Shown here in pieces: positions 23,881-31,091 of a stretch of 64,000 nt of DNA. The stretch comes from JAYRSJ01 sp041920215. GTDB lineage: Bacteria; Pseudomonadota; Gammaproteobacteria; Burkholderiales; Burkholderiaceae_C. The stretch is taken from positions 1 through 64,000 of the forward strand of contig JAYRSJ010000006.1 of assembly GCA_041920215.1 (NCBI GenBank). The letters run 5' to 3'. Position 1 is the first letter of the stretch. Each line of letters begins with the position of its first letter. The position numbers and the translations under genes are program-made. The notes beneath the pieces were generated by a model that had not been told where the DNA came from, did no database searches, and saw only the letters and a list, made by a program, of their open reading frames with translations.

Positions 23881-24593
23881 TTCTTGCCCGCTTGCTGCTG
23901 AAGGGCGTACCTCGCCCGTCCAACAGCCTGTTCCGCAGCGGTCCACATTGTGGCCAGCGCCGCCCTGCGCGGCACCCCTTCATTGATGCCCCAAATGTCG
24001 GATTTTTGAGTAGGCATCGCCCACTTTGTCACCAACGATTCCAGGCCAACCATAGAGAACGGCAACCCCCCACGGTAGGCCAGACGGTTGCTATCGCGAG
24101 AGTAGAAGCTAGCGTCCTTCTCCCACCACGTTGCTGAGTCGGCATAGGCATCAACCGCCTTCGACAGCTCTGCAACTATCGCCGCATCAAGCTCCCCATT
24201 CGAGCTTGCTGAGATCAGAGCCACTTCGGTGGCGGCGGCCTGGATAAGCGGCCCGAATTGCACGTAGGTCACACCCGTTTCCGTCGCTGCATTGAGTGCA
24301 ACAAATGCCCTGAATGCGGGCTCATACCTGGCTTGAGCCGCCTTCGCCTGATCCACTACCTGAGGCGCGGCTGAGGGCGGCGGCGCCAGCTTGAGCTGCT
24401 GAGCATCCTTCAACGCTTTGTCTAGCTCGGCGATCGCCCGCCCAGATAGATCCTCGAAGCACTTCGCTCGCGCACTCTTTTCAGACTGCGCTGAACAAAA
24501 GCCCCGCCGCTCCACGAGGTCAAGCAACTCTTCCCCCTGCGCTGGACCCAAGCCCACCAGTGACAGCATCGCCGCGACAGCAACTACCCGCAT
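23877..24593 (-). CDS. Exported protein of unknown function beside cI
   Basis: 238 residues from the ATG at 24593, preceded by GGGAGG with 4 nt spacing. Signal peptide MRVVAVAAMLSLVGLGPAQG with likely cleavage before EELLD; two cysteines (CSAQSEKSARAKC) just inside the mature part could form a disulphide. The rest is helical and Ala-rich (AAATEVALISASSNGELDAAIV, ATMWTAAEQAVGRARYAL). No family recognised. It lies convergent with cI, where lambda has the rex genes, so it may be expressed in the lysogen and act at the envelope (surface change or superinfection exclusion). That role is inference. Base composition is less GC-rich than in the phage core. Confidence 0.68.
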   Translation of the reverse strand: MRVVAVAAMLSLVGLGPAQGEELLDLVERRGFCSAQSEKSARAKCFEDLSGRAIAELDKALKDAQQLKLAPPPSAAPQVVDQAKAAQARYEPAFRAFVALNAATETGVTYVQFGPLIQAAATEVALISASSNGELDAAIVAELSKAVDAYADSATWWEKDASFYSRDSNRLAYRGGLPFSMVGLESLVTKWAMPTQKSDIWGINEGVPRRAALATMWTAAEQAVGRARYALQQQAGKN

Positions 24594-24676
24594 TTTTCCT
24601 CCCATGGAATTCGGGGGTAGGTTCTATCAAAACGGCCCGGCCGGCACCATGCGCGAAGGATCGCCCAAAGCCAGAC

Positions 24677-24768
24677 AATCTGCGCACATCGCATTTTTGG
24701 CGCAAATTCCTGTTGACTTACGTCTGTGTCTCACGCATATTTGCGTGCAGCTCACGCAGATTCATCAA
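24677..24768 (+). promoter_or_regulatory. Rightward early promoter with operator palindromes
   Basis: TTGACT at 24713-24718, 17-bp spacer, CATATT at 24736-24741. The -10 overlaps the perfect palindrome CACGCA-tatt-TGCGTG (24732-24747); repressor half-sites AATCTGCG (24677-24684) and CGCAGATT (24755-24762) flank it. It drives the plus-strand accessory operon and is the PL-equivalent under repressor control. Confidence 0.72.
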
Positions 24769-24780
24769 CCGGAGGCGACC

Positions 24781-25020
24781 ATGCACCCCATCCACCTCTC
24801 CCTGCGCCTGGCCAACGGCACACGCCGCACGGTGCAGACGCTGGCCCCCAGCACCGCCGCTGCCATCGAGGCGGTGCAGATGGCCTACGGCGAGCAGCTG
24901 CGCGGCGCCAGCGCCCGCGTGCTGGCCCTGCGCGCGCCGGGCCTGAGCATCACCCTGCCCCAGCCGCTGCGCGGCCTGGCGGCCAACGATGCGCGGTTTG
25001 GTGGCGAGGTGATGGCGTGA
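24781..25020 (+). CDS. Small phage protein, first gene of the rightward early operon
   Basis: 79 residues (MHPIHLSLRLANGTRRTVQTL...). Good ribosome site GGAGGC at 24771-24776. The sequence has N-terminal strand, then a helix STAAAIEAVQMAYGEQL and a strand RVLALRAPGLSITLP. No family recognised. It is the first gene after the repressor-controlled promoter, so it should be made immediately on induction, a place often used for antirepressors, antitermination factors or host-takeover proteins. No evidence for any of these. Confidence 0.6.
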   Translation: MHPIHLSLRLANGTRRTVQTLAPSTAAAIEAVQMAYGEQLRGASARVLALRAPGLSITLPQPLRGLAANDARFGGEVMA

Positions 25021-25313
25021 TGATCACCCCACCCATCACCACCGCCCCCAGCCTGCCGGCCCGCGCCCTGCGCGCGCTGCGCCTGTGGTGGCTGCGCGCC
25101 CAGGCCCGGCAGCTGCAGCAGCAGATCCGCGCGCTGAGCCACAACATGGCGCTCGATGTGGCCCTGCTGTTCGCGCTGGACCTGCAAGACCAGCGCCACG
25201 CCGCCCTGGCCCGCCGCCAGGCCGACGACCAGGCGCACCTGCGCGATCTGCAAACCCTGCTGGCCGCCCACGCCGCCGAGCTGCGCCGCCTGGGCGAGGA
25301 GCTGCCGCAATGA
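25020..25313 (+). CDS. Small phage protein with coiled coil
   Basis: 97 residues. The ATG at 25020 overlaps the previous stop (TGATG). Pro-rich start, then a Trp/Arg basic helix (LRLWWLRAQARQLQQQIRAL) and a long Ala/Gln/Leu helical region (HAALARRQADDQAHLRDLQTLL). Amphipathic and coiled-coil prone with no transmembrane segment. Unknown function; could be an oligomeric scaffold or a DNA-binding accessory. Confidence 0.55.
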   Translation: MITPPITTAPSLPARALRALRLWWLRAQARQLQQQIRALSHNMALDVALLFALDLQDQRHAALARRQADDQAHLRDLQTLLAAHAAELRRLGEELPQ

Positions 25314-25720
25314 TGCCGCTGCCGACACCGACCGCGACCGCGACAGCGCGAGCGACCCCCACGGCTGCCGCCGCGCCCATGAACATTACCCTGCGCGGCC
25401 CCCTGGCCCAGCGGCCCGAGCTGCGGGTGCGCCTGCGCGTGGGCTGCCCGGCCGAGCGCCGCGTGGTGCTGTGCGTGCAGCTGCAGCGCCGCCCCGGCGA
25501 TGCCCTGCACGTGGTGGCCGAGCTGGACCTCGGCCCCGATCTGCCCAGCACCCACATCGCCACCCGCAGCCGGCCGCACACCCTCATGGCCGCCGGGCAG
25601 GTGTGCATCCAGGCGCGCGGCATCCAGCTCGACCGCACCGGCCGCGGCAGCGCCCGCAGCGACTGCCTGCGCCTCACCGGCGTGCTGAGCATCGAGCCGG
25701 AGCCCACCAGCGCGGGCTGA
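25310..25720 (+). CDS. Unknown phage protein with beta-rich core
   Basis: 136 residues; the ATG at 25310 overlaps the previous stop by 4 nt. After an Ala/Thr/Pro-rich leader (residues 3-23) an internal ATG (MNITLRG) could also start it. The rest alternates strands: ELRVRLRVGC, RRVVLCVQLQ, ALHVVAELDLG, and ends LRLTGVLSIEPEP. The pattern recalls OB-fold proteins such as single-strand binding proteins, but no diagnostic residues are seen, so this is only a guess. Confidence 0.55.
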   Translation: MMPLPTPTATATARATPTAAAAPMNITLRGPLAQRPELRVRLRVGCPAERRVVLCVQLQRRPGDALHVVAELDLGPDLPSTHIATRSRPHTLMAAGQVCIQARGIQLDRTGRGSARSDCLRLTGVLSIEPEPTSAG

Positions 25721-25776
25721 GGCCGGCCAAAGCGCCGCCCGCTCGTTCACCCCGTTACGACCAAGGCCACACACCC

Positions 25777-26478
25777 ATGGACCACCACGACACCATCCTG
25801 CTGGCCAACGGCGCCAGCATCAGCCTGCGCCAGCCCGACCCGGGGCTGCTCACCATCGAGGCCACCGCGCACAGCCTGGCCCTGATCAACCGCTTCACCG
25901 GCCACGCCGTGCGGCCCTACAGCGTGGCCGAGCACTCGCTGCTGGTCAGCCACATCATCGAGCTGGCGGGCGGCAGCGTGCTGGCCCAGCTGGCCGGCCT
26001 GATGCACGACGCCCACGAGCAGCTGGTGGGCGATGTGGCCAGCCCGCTCAAGCGCGAGATGCGCCGCATTGCCGCCAGCCGCACCTTCAGCGCCACCGAC
26101 CTACCGCACGGCCGCACCTGGAGCGATTTCGACCGCGCCGAGGCCGCCGCCGAGGGCGCGGTGCGTGTGGCCTTCGGGCTCATCACCGTGAGCCGCGTTT
26201 TTGAGGCCGAGGTGGGCGCCGCCGATCTGGTGGCCCTGGCCACCGAGCGCCGCGACCTCATGCCCCACCACCCCGAGCGCTGGGCCTGCCTGGAGGGCGT
26301 GGCGCCCGTGCCGCTCAGCCTGGTGGACCTGGCCGACGAGCACCGCTGCCAGTTCCACTGGACCGACTGGCGCGCCGCCTTCATCGACCGTTACCACGAG
26401 CTGGACCACGCCCGCCTGCTGGCCGGCGAGGACGGGGTGACGATCAAGCAGATGTTTGCGGGGCGGGTGGCAGCATGA
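25777..26478 (+). CDS. HD-domain phosphohydrolase (YfbR/DatZ-like)
   Basis: 233 residues. HD metal-dependent phosphohydrolase motif: His53 in YSVAEHSLLVSHI, HD at 77-78 in GLMHDAHEQLVGD, a distal Asp in the region TERRDLMPHH. Family members hydrolyse 5'-deoxynucleotides or dNTPs (YfbR, phage DatZ-type dATPases). In phages they shift nucleotide pools or counter defence systems. No PurZ or modified-base gene accompanies it here, so substrate is unknown. Second ORF from here is coupled by overlap. The ATG at 25777 is chosen because the longer in-frame reading overlaps the preceding genes. Confidence 0.8.
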   Translation: MDHHDTILLANGASISLRQPDPGLLTIEATAHSLALINRFTGHAVRPYSVAEHSLLVSHIIELAGGSVLAQLAGLMHDAHEQLVGDVASPLKREMRRIAASRTFSATDLPHGRTWSDFDRAEAAAEGAVRVAFGLITVSRVFEAEVGAADLVALATERRDLMPHHPERWACLEGVAPVPLSLVDLADEHRCQFHWTDWRAAFIDRYHELDHARLLAGEDGVTIKQMFAGRVAA

Positions 26479-27128
26479 CGACGACGCCCGCCACCAAGCC
26501 CCCCTACACCCCGCAGCCCGGCACCTTTGCCGCCCGTGCCATCGCCTACCTGCGCCAGCAGCCGGCCGGCACCCAGCGCAGCGCCGCCGAGCTGGCTGAG
26601 GCCCTGGGCCAGCAGTACGCCAGCATCGTGCCGCTGCTGCTGCCTGCGCTCAAGGCCGGCCTGCTGCAGCAGCACCGCACCCCCGGTGAGCGCGCCGTGC
26701 GCTACAGCCTGGGCAGCGGCACCCCGCCGCCACCCAAGCCCGCCATCGACGGCGAGGCCGACACAGACGAGCCGCTGCGCACCCACGCCCGCCCGCCGGT
26801 GGTGGCCAACCACGCGCTGGCCAGCCCCTGGGCCCTCGCCAGCCATGCCGGCGCCGCCACCACCGAGCCCGCGCCGCAGCCAGCCACTGCCGCCACCCAA
26901 AAGCCCTCTACCGGCCTGCACCTCACGCCCAAAGCCCGCCGCGCCACAGCAGCGGCAGCAGCGGCCCAGCCGCAGGCGCCCTCACCCGCCGACGAGCAGC
27001 CCCTTCGCTGCGCGCTGTGGAGCGACGGCCGCCTGACCCTGCAGCGCGGCCCCACCCAGCTCGACCTCGACGCCGAGCACACCCGCCAGCTGCTGGCCTA
27101 CCTCGACCGGCTGCGCGAGGCCGCTTGA
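26475..27128 (+). CDS. Winged-helix-like DNA-binding protein with Ala/Pro linker
   Basis: 217 residues; ATGA overlap with the phosphohydrolase. N-terminal about 70 residues (FAARAIAYLRQQPAGTQRSAAELAEALGQQ...VPLLLPALKAGLLQQHRTP) read like a winged helix that senses DNA. A low-complexity Ala/Pro/Thr linker follows, then a C-terminal domain RCALWSDGRLTLQRGPTQLDLDAEHTRQLLAYLDRL. Architecture (HTH, linker, small domain) is common in phage accessory regulators. Not recognised further. Confidence 0.55.
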   Translation: MTTTPATKPPYTPQPGTFAARAIAYLRQQPAGTQRSAAELAEALGQQYASIVPLLLPALKAGLLQQHRTPGERAVRYSLGSGTPPPPKPAIDGEADTDEPLRTHARPPVVANHALASPWALASHAGAATTEPAPQPATAATQKPSTGLHLTPKARRATAAAAAAQPQAPSPADEQPLRCALWSDGRLTLQRGPTQLDLDAEHTRQLLAYLDRLREAA

Positions 27129-27134
27129 GCGGCT

Positions 27135-27809
27135 ATGGCCATGGATGGACGGCAGAAAATGAAGACGTGCACAAAGTGTGGCGAGCTGAAGTCCCGCGTC
27201 GATTTCCACGCGCACGCCCGCAGCGCCGATGGCCTGCAGTGCTGGTGCAAGGCATGCCGCAGCTTTCATGCGAAAGCCACTCATGACACCGCGAAGCATC
27301 GAGAGTACCGCGCCGCGAACGCTGCCGAGATAAAGGCCCGGCGGCAGGCCTACCGGAAGGCGAACCGAGAAAAGGAACTGGCGCGCGTCAAGCGCTGGTC
27401 GCAAGCCAACCCAGAGAAAGCACGCGCGATAAAGCGAAGGCATGCGGAGAAGCACGGGGATCGCGACCTTCAGCGACTCGAACGCTGGGCAAAGGAAAAC
27501 CCGGACCGTGTCAGAGAGGCCAGGCGGCGGAGAGCCAAGGCCGACAGAGACGCCGCCGGCCCGGAATATGCAGCGAAGGTGCTGCAGATCAAGAAGACCG
27601 AGGCAGGCCCTGAGCTTTTGGCCGCCAAGGCAGACCAGCTAATCCTGCGCCGACTGGCGCGCACATTGAGGAAAGCAACCCATGAATGCATCACAAACCC
27701 TTACCCAGGCCCTGGGCACCCTGGCGGCAGTGACGACCAAAGGCGATCTTCGCCAGATCGTAGCGAACAGCCTGCTGGCGCTGGCAAGGAAGGAGATCAG
27801 CGCCACTGA
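27135..27809 (+). CDS. Zinc-ribbon basic protein
   Basis: 224 residues. A four-cysteine ribbon CTKCGELK...CWCKACR lies at residues 11-38, then a long stretch of Lys/Arg/Ala-rich helix (EKELARVKRWSQANPEKARAIK) typical of nucleic-acid binding. The N-terminal pattern CxKCGxxKxxxDF resembles the ribbon seen at the start of many phage endonuclease-related proteins, but no nuclease residues follow. The C-terminal 42 residues overlap the next gene by 128 nt in another frame, so the true end may be earlier or the overlap real. Start could also be the ATG at 27159. Confidence 0.58.
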   Translation: MAMDGRQKMKTCTKCGELKSRVDFHAHARSADGLQCWCKACRSFHAKATHDTAKHREYRAANAAEIKARRQAYRKANREKELARVKRWSQANPEKARAIKRRHAEKHGDRDLQRLERWAKENPDRVREARRRRAKADRDAAGPEYAAKVLQIKKTEAGPELLAAKADQLILRRLARTLRKATHECITNPYPGPGHPGGSDDQRRSSPDRSEQPAGAGKEGDQRH

Positions 27810-27972
27810 TGTCGAGGCCATGGCCAAAGGCTTGGACTCGATCAGCAACAGCCTGAATGCAGAACTGAAGATCGCTAAAGCACGGATCGAGCTGCGAGAC
27901 AAGGGCGCCGACCTTGGTAAGCAGGCGCACCTTGGCCAAATGCTGATTGGCAACACCACGCAAGGGAGCTAA
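27682..27972 (+). CDS. Small helical phage protein
   Basis: 96 residues: MNASQTLTQALGTLAAVTTKGD, then helices SLLALARKEISATDVEAMAKGL and ELKIAKARIELRDKGADLG. Sequence composition is normal for a real protein (few Cys/Trp, balanced charges), unlike the overlapping frame. Unknown function. Its start lies inside the 3' part of the zinc-ribbon gene in another frame. Confidence 0.6.
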   Translation: MNASQTLTQALGTLAAVTTKGDLRQIVANSLLALARKEISATDVEAMAKGLDSISNSLNAELKIAKARIELRDKGADLGKQAHLGQMLIGNTTQGS

Positions 27973-27977
27973 CGGCC

Positions 27978-28334
27978 ATGCCCCGCATCCCCGAGCCCGA
28001 CACACCCCACTGCAGCAGCAGCATCGTGCAGGAGAGCACCCCGCTGCTGCCGCCCCTGCCGCGCCAGGCCAGCACCGTGAGCGGCCCGCGCCACGGCTTT
28101 GCCAGCAGCGGCGGCACCCAGCTGCCCGACCCCGAGCGCCGCGACGGCCTGCAGCACCGCCACCTGCCCAGCCGCCGCGGCAACACCCTCGTCTACCGCG
28201 ACGGCCGCACCGAGCTGATCGAGCAAGACGCACCCCAGGCCCAGCCCGCGCCGCGCCGGCTGCGGCAGTGGGATCTGGAGCAGATTGCCGCCGCCGAGGG
28301 GCAGCAACAACAACACAAACACAAGGCCGCCTGA
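27978..28334 (+). CDS. Low-complexity phage protein
   Basis: 118 residues, start 5 nt after the previous stop. Pro/Ser/Gln-rich N-terminus (SSSIVQESTPLLPPLPRQ), central Arg-rich part, and C-terminus LRQWDLEQIAAAEGQQQQHKHK. Likely disordered. It has no recognised family; being in a coupled run of genes is the main support. Confidence 0.45.
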   Translation: MPRIPEPDTPHCSSSIVQESTPLLPPLPRQASTVSGPRHGFASSGGTQLPDPERRDGLQHRHLPSRRGNTLVYRDGRTELIEQDAPQAQPAPRRLRQWDLEQIAAAEGQQQQHKHKAA

Positions 28335-28336
28335 CC

Positions 28337-28888
28337 ATGGCACGCACCGCACGCATCTGGACCCCCGAAACACTGCTGGCCGAGCGCACGGTCGAGGTCG
28401 GCGAGTGCCACGAGTGGCAGGGCAGCTTTGGCGGCGGCCAGGGCCGCAGCCCGCAGATCAACACCGGCGGCCACTGCACGAACGTGCGCCGCCTGGTGTA
28501 CGCCCTGGCCCGCGGCAAGCGGCCGCAAGAGCTGGCACCCGAGGTCAACGTGTGGGCCAGCTGCGGCAACTGGCGCTGCGTTTCCCCCAAGCACCTGTGC
28601 GCCGGCAGCCGGGCCGATATGTGCGCGGCCCTGGCGCAACATCAGGTGTACCGCCGCACACCCACCACGGTGCTGCGCATCACCGCCACCAAGCGCCGCA
28701 CGCAGGCCAAGCTCACGCTGTCCCAGGCCCGCGAGATTCGCGCCGCCGAGGGCAAGCTGCGCGACATTGCCGCGCAGCACGGCGTGAGCGCCTCGCTGGT
28801 GAGCCTGATCAAGCGCGGCCGCACCTGGCGCGAAGCTCCGGGCCGCCATGGGCTGGATCTGCAGGCGGTGTGGGGGCGGGCAGCATGA
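28337..28888 (+). CDS. Degenerate HNH-like protein fused to a helix-turn-helix
   Basis: 183 residues. The first about 90 residues follow the HNH_3 layout (CHEWQGSFGGG at 24-34, NVRRLVYAL at 49-57, CGNWRCVSPKHL at 76-87). However, the catalytic histidines are gone: the usual His of the aHRv motif is Val50 and the His of vlHxC is Ala74, while the structural Cys76/Cys81 and His86 remain. Residues 125-165 form an HTH (LSQAREIRAAEGKLRDIAAQHGVSASLVSLIKRG) of the kind found after HNH domains in homing endonucleases. Predicted to bind DNA but not cut it. Confidence 0.68.
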   Translation: MARTARIWTPETLLAERTVEVGECHEWQGSFGGGQGRSPQINTGGHCTNVRRLVYALARGKRPQELAPEVNVWASCGNWRCVSPKHLCAGSRADMCAALAQHQVYRRTPTTVLRITATKRRTQAKLTLSQAREIRAAEGKLRDIAAQHGVSASLVSLIKRGRTWREAPGRHGLDLQAVWGRAA

Positions 28889-29097
28889 CGACCAAGCCCG
28901 ACACCATCACCCTCGCGCTGCACTACCTGCCCGAGCTGCCCGACGCCGACCTCGACGTGATCGTGTTCTTCGCTGCCGGCGACAGCACGCTGGGCGCCTG
29001 GGACGGCGAGCGCTGGATCGCGCCCTGCGGCTTCCCGCTGGACCAGACGGTCAGCACCGAGCAGGTGGTGGCCTGGGCGGATACGCCCAGCCTGTGA
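28885..29097 (+). CDS. Small acidic phage protein
   Basis: 70 residues; ATG overlaps the preceding stop. MTTKPDTITLALHYLPELPD... with a strand-turn pattern (DLDVIVFFAAGDSTLGAWDG, RWIAPCGFPLD). This matches a common small phage protein class (DUF551-type) in beta-rich folds, but the match is by general pattern. Function unknown. Confidence 0.5.
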   Translation: MTTKPDTITLALHYLPELPDADLDVIVFFAAGDSTLGAWDGERWIAPCGFPLDQTVSTEQVVAWADTPSL

Positions 29098-29109
29098 GAG
29101 CCAGCCAGC

Positions 29110-29340
29110 ATGCAAGCGACGCAGCTCGATCTCTTCAGCGCACCGCCGGCCCAGCCCGCCAGCCCCATCGATGCGCTGATGGGCGACGAGGCCGACAACT
29201 TCCGCTGGTGGTGCCTGCACGGCAACCGCGAAATGTGCGCGGGTGTGCTGATGCATCGATTTCAGATGAGCCTCACCGAGGCCCAGGCCCTGGTGCAGGC
29301 CAACTACAGCGAGCGCCAGGCGCTCAGGAGAGCCGCATGA
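29110..29340 (+). CDS. Small phage protein with Trp-His-Cys motif
   Basis: 76 residues: MQATQLDLFSAPPAQPASPIDA, then NFRWWCLHGNREMCAGVLMHRF and a C-terminal helix TEAQALVQANYSERQALRR. The tight spacing of Cys, His and Met residues could bind metal. Overlaps the next start (ATGA). Unrecognised. Confidence 0.5.
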   Translation: MQATQLDLFSAPPAQPASPIDALMGDEADNFRWWCLHGNREMCAGVLMHRFQMSLTEAQALVQANYSERQALRRAA

Positions 29341-30227
29341 CACGACCCATCAGCCCCAACGCGGGCTACCCCTCACCGACCGGCGAGCCGTTTGAGCAGG
29401 CCGGCGCGGCGCCAGCTGTCAAGGATTCCTTGACGGCTCAGGCCGCTCCCGCAGCGGTGCCGGTAGGGTGGAGACTGGTGCAAATCAGCGACGGGGACAT
29501 CCGTGTCTACGGACCTGACTGCGAATCATGGCTGATCCGAGAAGACGTTGGCGAGGGCTTCTATGACTTTGTCTGGAGGTTCTTTGCCGCCATGCTCGCC
29601 GCAGCCCGCGCATCCCTGGCACAGCCAGCCAGCGTGCCGGCACTCGACAAGCAAGCTGCATTTGAGGCCTGGCTTGAGAACTACCCGATTCAGGTCGTAG
29701 GCGACGATTACGAGTTGTGCTCCGATGCCTTCGACGCTGGCGTGCTCGCCGCAGCTCCACAGCCAGCGCAGGCAGCCGAAGACCGAGCCGCGCACGACAA
29801 CGCCATCCTTGAGCGAGGCATCCAGATCGGCATGCAGCGTCAGCGAGAGATCGCGGCCGCTCCACAGCCAGAGGCGCAGCCCAATTGCCCGCGTCTTGAT
29901 TGGTGCATCCGAACCCTGCGCGACATGGCAGATGGCGGGCGGCCAAAGCTTGGCGACGCCTACCCGACTGTGCTTCAGGTGATCGACGCGCTCCGCGTGA
30001 TCCACGGTGCCGCCCCATCGGCCCAGGCAGAGCCCTCAAGCAAGAACTGGCACGCACATCACGTCACAGTCAACAAGGGGGCGCTCCAGATGATCCGCAA
30101 CGCGCTGCGCACAGACGCAGAAGCAGGCAAGCAGTCGCGCGCCGAAATGCTGGAAGAGCTGGATAAGGCGACGTTTTCTCTGCCATCCCCATCGGCCCAG
30201 GCAGAGCAGAAAGGCGGTGCAGCATGA
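29337..30227 (+). CDS. Modular phage protein with repeated Ala/Gln/Pro linkers
   Basis: 296 residues. Structured segments alternate with near-identical linker motifs: AAPQPAQAAE, AAPQPEAQPN, and PSAQAE twice (a 20-bp direct repeat at 30014-30033 and 30188-30207). The structured parts (GWRLVQISDGDIRVYGPDC, FEAWLENYPIQVVGDDYEL, HHVTVNKGALQMIRNALR) look unrelated to one another. This resembles the Eae/Ea22-type shuffled phage proteins that recombine modules at linkers. Function unknown. Confidence 0.5.
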   Translation: MTRPISPNAGYPSPTGEPFEQAGAAPAVKDSLTAQAAPAAVPVGWRLVQISDGDIRVYGPDCESWLIREDVGEGFYDFVWRFFAAMLAAARASLAQPASVPALDKQAAFEAWLENYPIQVVGDDYELCSDAFDAGVLAAAPQPAQAAEDRAAHDNAILERGIQIGMQRQREIAAAPQPEAQPNCPRLDWCIRTLRDMADGGRPKLGDAYPTVLQVIDALRVIHGAAPSAQAEPSSKNWHAHHVTVNKGALQMIRNALRTDAEAGKQSRAEMLEELDKATFSLPSPSAQAEQKGGAA

Positions 30228-30772
30228 GCGACCACAAGCTAGCAGAGGCGCTGCCTCACTTTGACGACATGACCGCACTACAGCGCAGGCTGCACAACGC
30301 CGCGATTGTCTTGGGCGCAGACGGTGATGAGTACGGATTTGAAGGCCTGCTGCGTGAGGCAATAGTGGCCCTCGCCGCCCACGAAGCCGAGCAGGAGCAG
30401 CCCAAGCTCTACACATCGCCGAAGCTGCGCGCCCTGATTGATGGCTTTTTCGAGCAGGGGGCGGTGGCGCTTGTCCACTGGCCTATTGATGGACCGCCTC
30501 GGATTGTCTGGAGCAGCAGGCAGTCAATGGAGAAGTGCCTCAGCATGTCGAATGAGGGCGCCCCGGATATGCCTCTCTACACCCGCCCGCAGCAGCCGCT
30601 GACGGAGCGCGAGATTCTGGATCTGGTGCCGTCCGCCTTGCCGATTGCAAACGACTTCGATCTGCTGTGGTTTGCCCGCGCTATAGAGCGCGCCCACGGC
30701 ATCACCAAGGACGCCAGCCATAACGCCGCTTTAACCGGGGCCGAAGGGCGCAGCCCGAAGGCATCCGGTTGA
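30224..30772 (+). CDS. Unknown phage protein
   Basis: 182 residues, ATG overlapping the previous stop. Begins MSDHKLAEALPHFDDMTALQRRL; contains helical and mixed segments (GFEGLLREAIVALAAHEAEQ, LRALIDGFFEQGAVALVHWP, EREILDLVPSALPIANDFD) and a C-terminal WFARAIERAHGITKDA, of the type found in shuffled phage accessory proteins that share C-terminal REILDLVP-like tails. Not assigned. Confidence 0.48.
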   Translation: MSDHKLAEALPHFDDMTALQRRLHNAAIVLGADGDEYGFEGLLREAIVALAAHEAEQEQPKLYTSPKLRALIDGFFEQGAVALVHWPIDGPPRIVWSSRQSMEKCLSMSNEGAPDMPLYTRPQQPLTEREILDLVPSALPIANDFDLLWFARAIERAHGITKDASHNAALTGAEGRSPKASG

Positions 30773-30798
30773 AAGCACAGTTATGCACGGAGGTTGAA

Positions 30799-31083
30799 AT
30801 GAGAGACATGATCTGGAATGCCGTGCGCTCGAAAGTGCCAGAAGGAATGATTCTTCCGTGGTGGGCGCTGGCAGTGCGAGCGGTTTTGTTTCCGCTGGAC
30901 TTCTTTTACTGGCGCATGAGCCAAACGACCGGCTACCAGTGGCAGAACGACACCTGGCGGATCGAAGGCGTGACCTATTCCGGCTGCGCACTGCGAACGC
31001 TGGCGCATGCACAGGGCGAGACGTACCGCGTGACGCGAACCGGCGAGACGGTGACGCTGGAACGAGTGCATAACGTGTTGTAG
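30799..31083 (+). CDS. Small membrane-associated phage protein
   Basis: 94 residues from the ATG at 30799, which has GGAGG 6 nt upstream (an upstream TTG at 30769 is less likely). Amphipathic/hydrophobic stretch GMILPWWALAVRAVLFPLDFFYW (residues about 16-38) is a plausible membrane anchor; the rest is soluble (NDTWRIEGVTYSG, RTLAHAQGETYRVTRTGETVTL). Function unknown. Phage membrane proteins at this place can act in superinfection exclusion, but there is no direct support. Confidence 0.55.
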   Translation: MRDMIWNAVRSKVPEGMILPWWALAVRAVLFPLDFFYWRMSQTTGYQWQNDTWRIEGVTYSGCALRTLAHAQGETYRVTRTGETVTLERVHNVL

Positions 31084-31091
31084 GGCTCAAA

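Noticed and set aside
24781..25020. First early gene as an anti-CRISPR or antirepressor
   Set aside because: Size and position fit, but no family, motif or neighbouring aca gene supports it.
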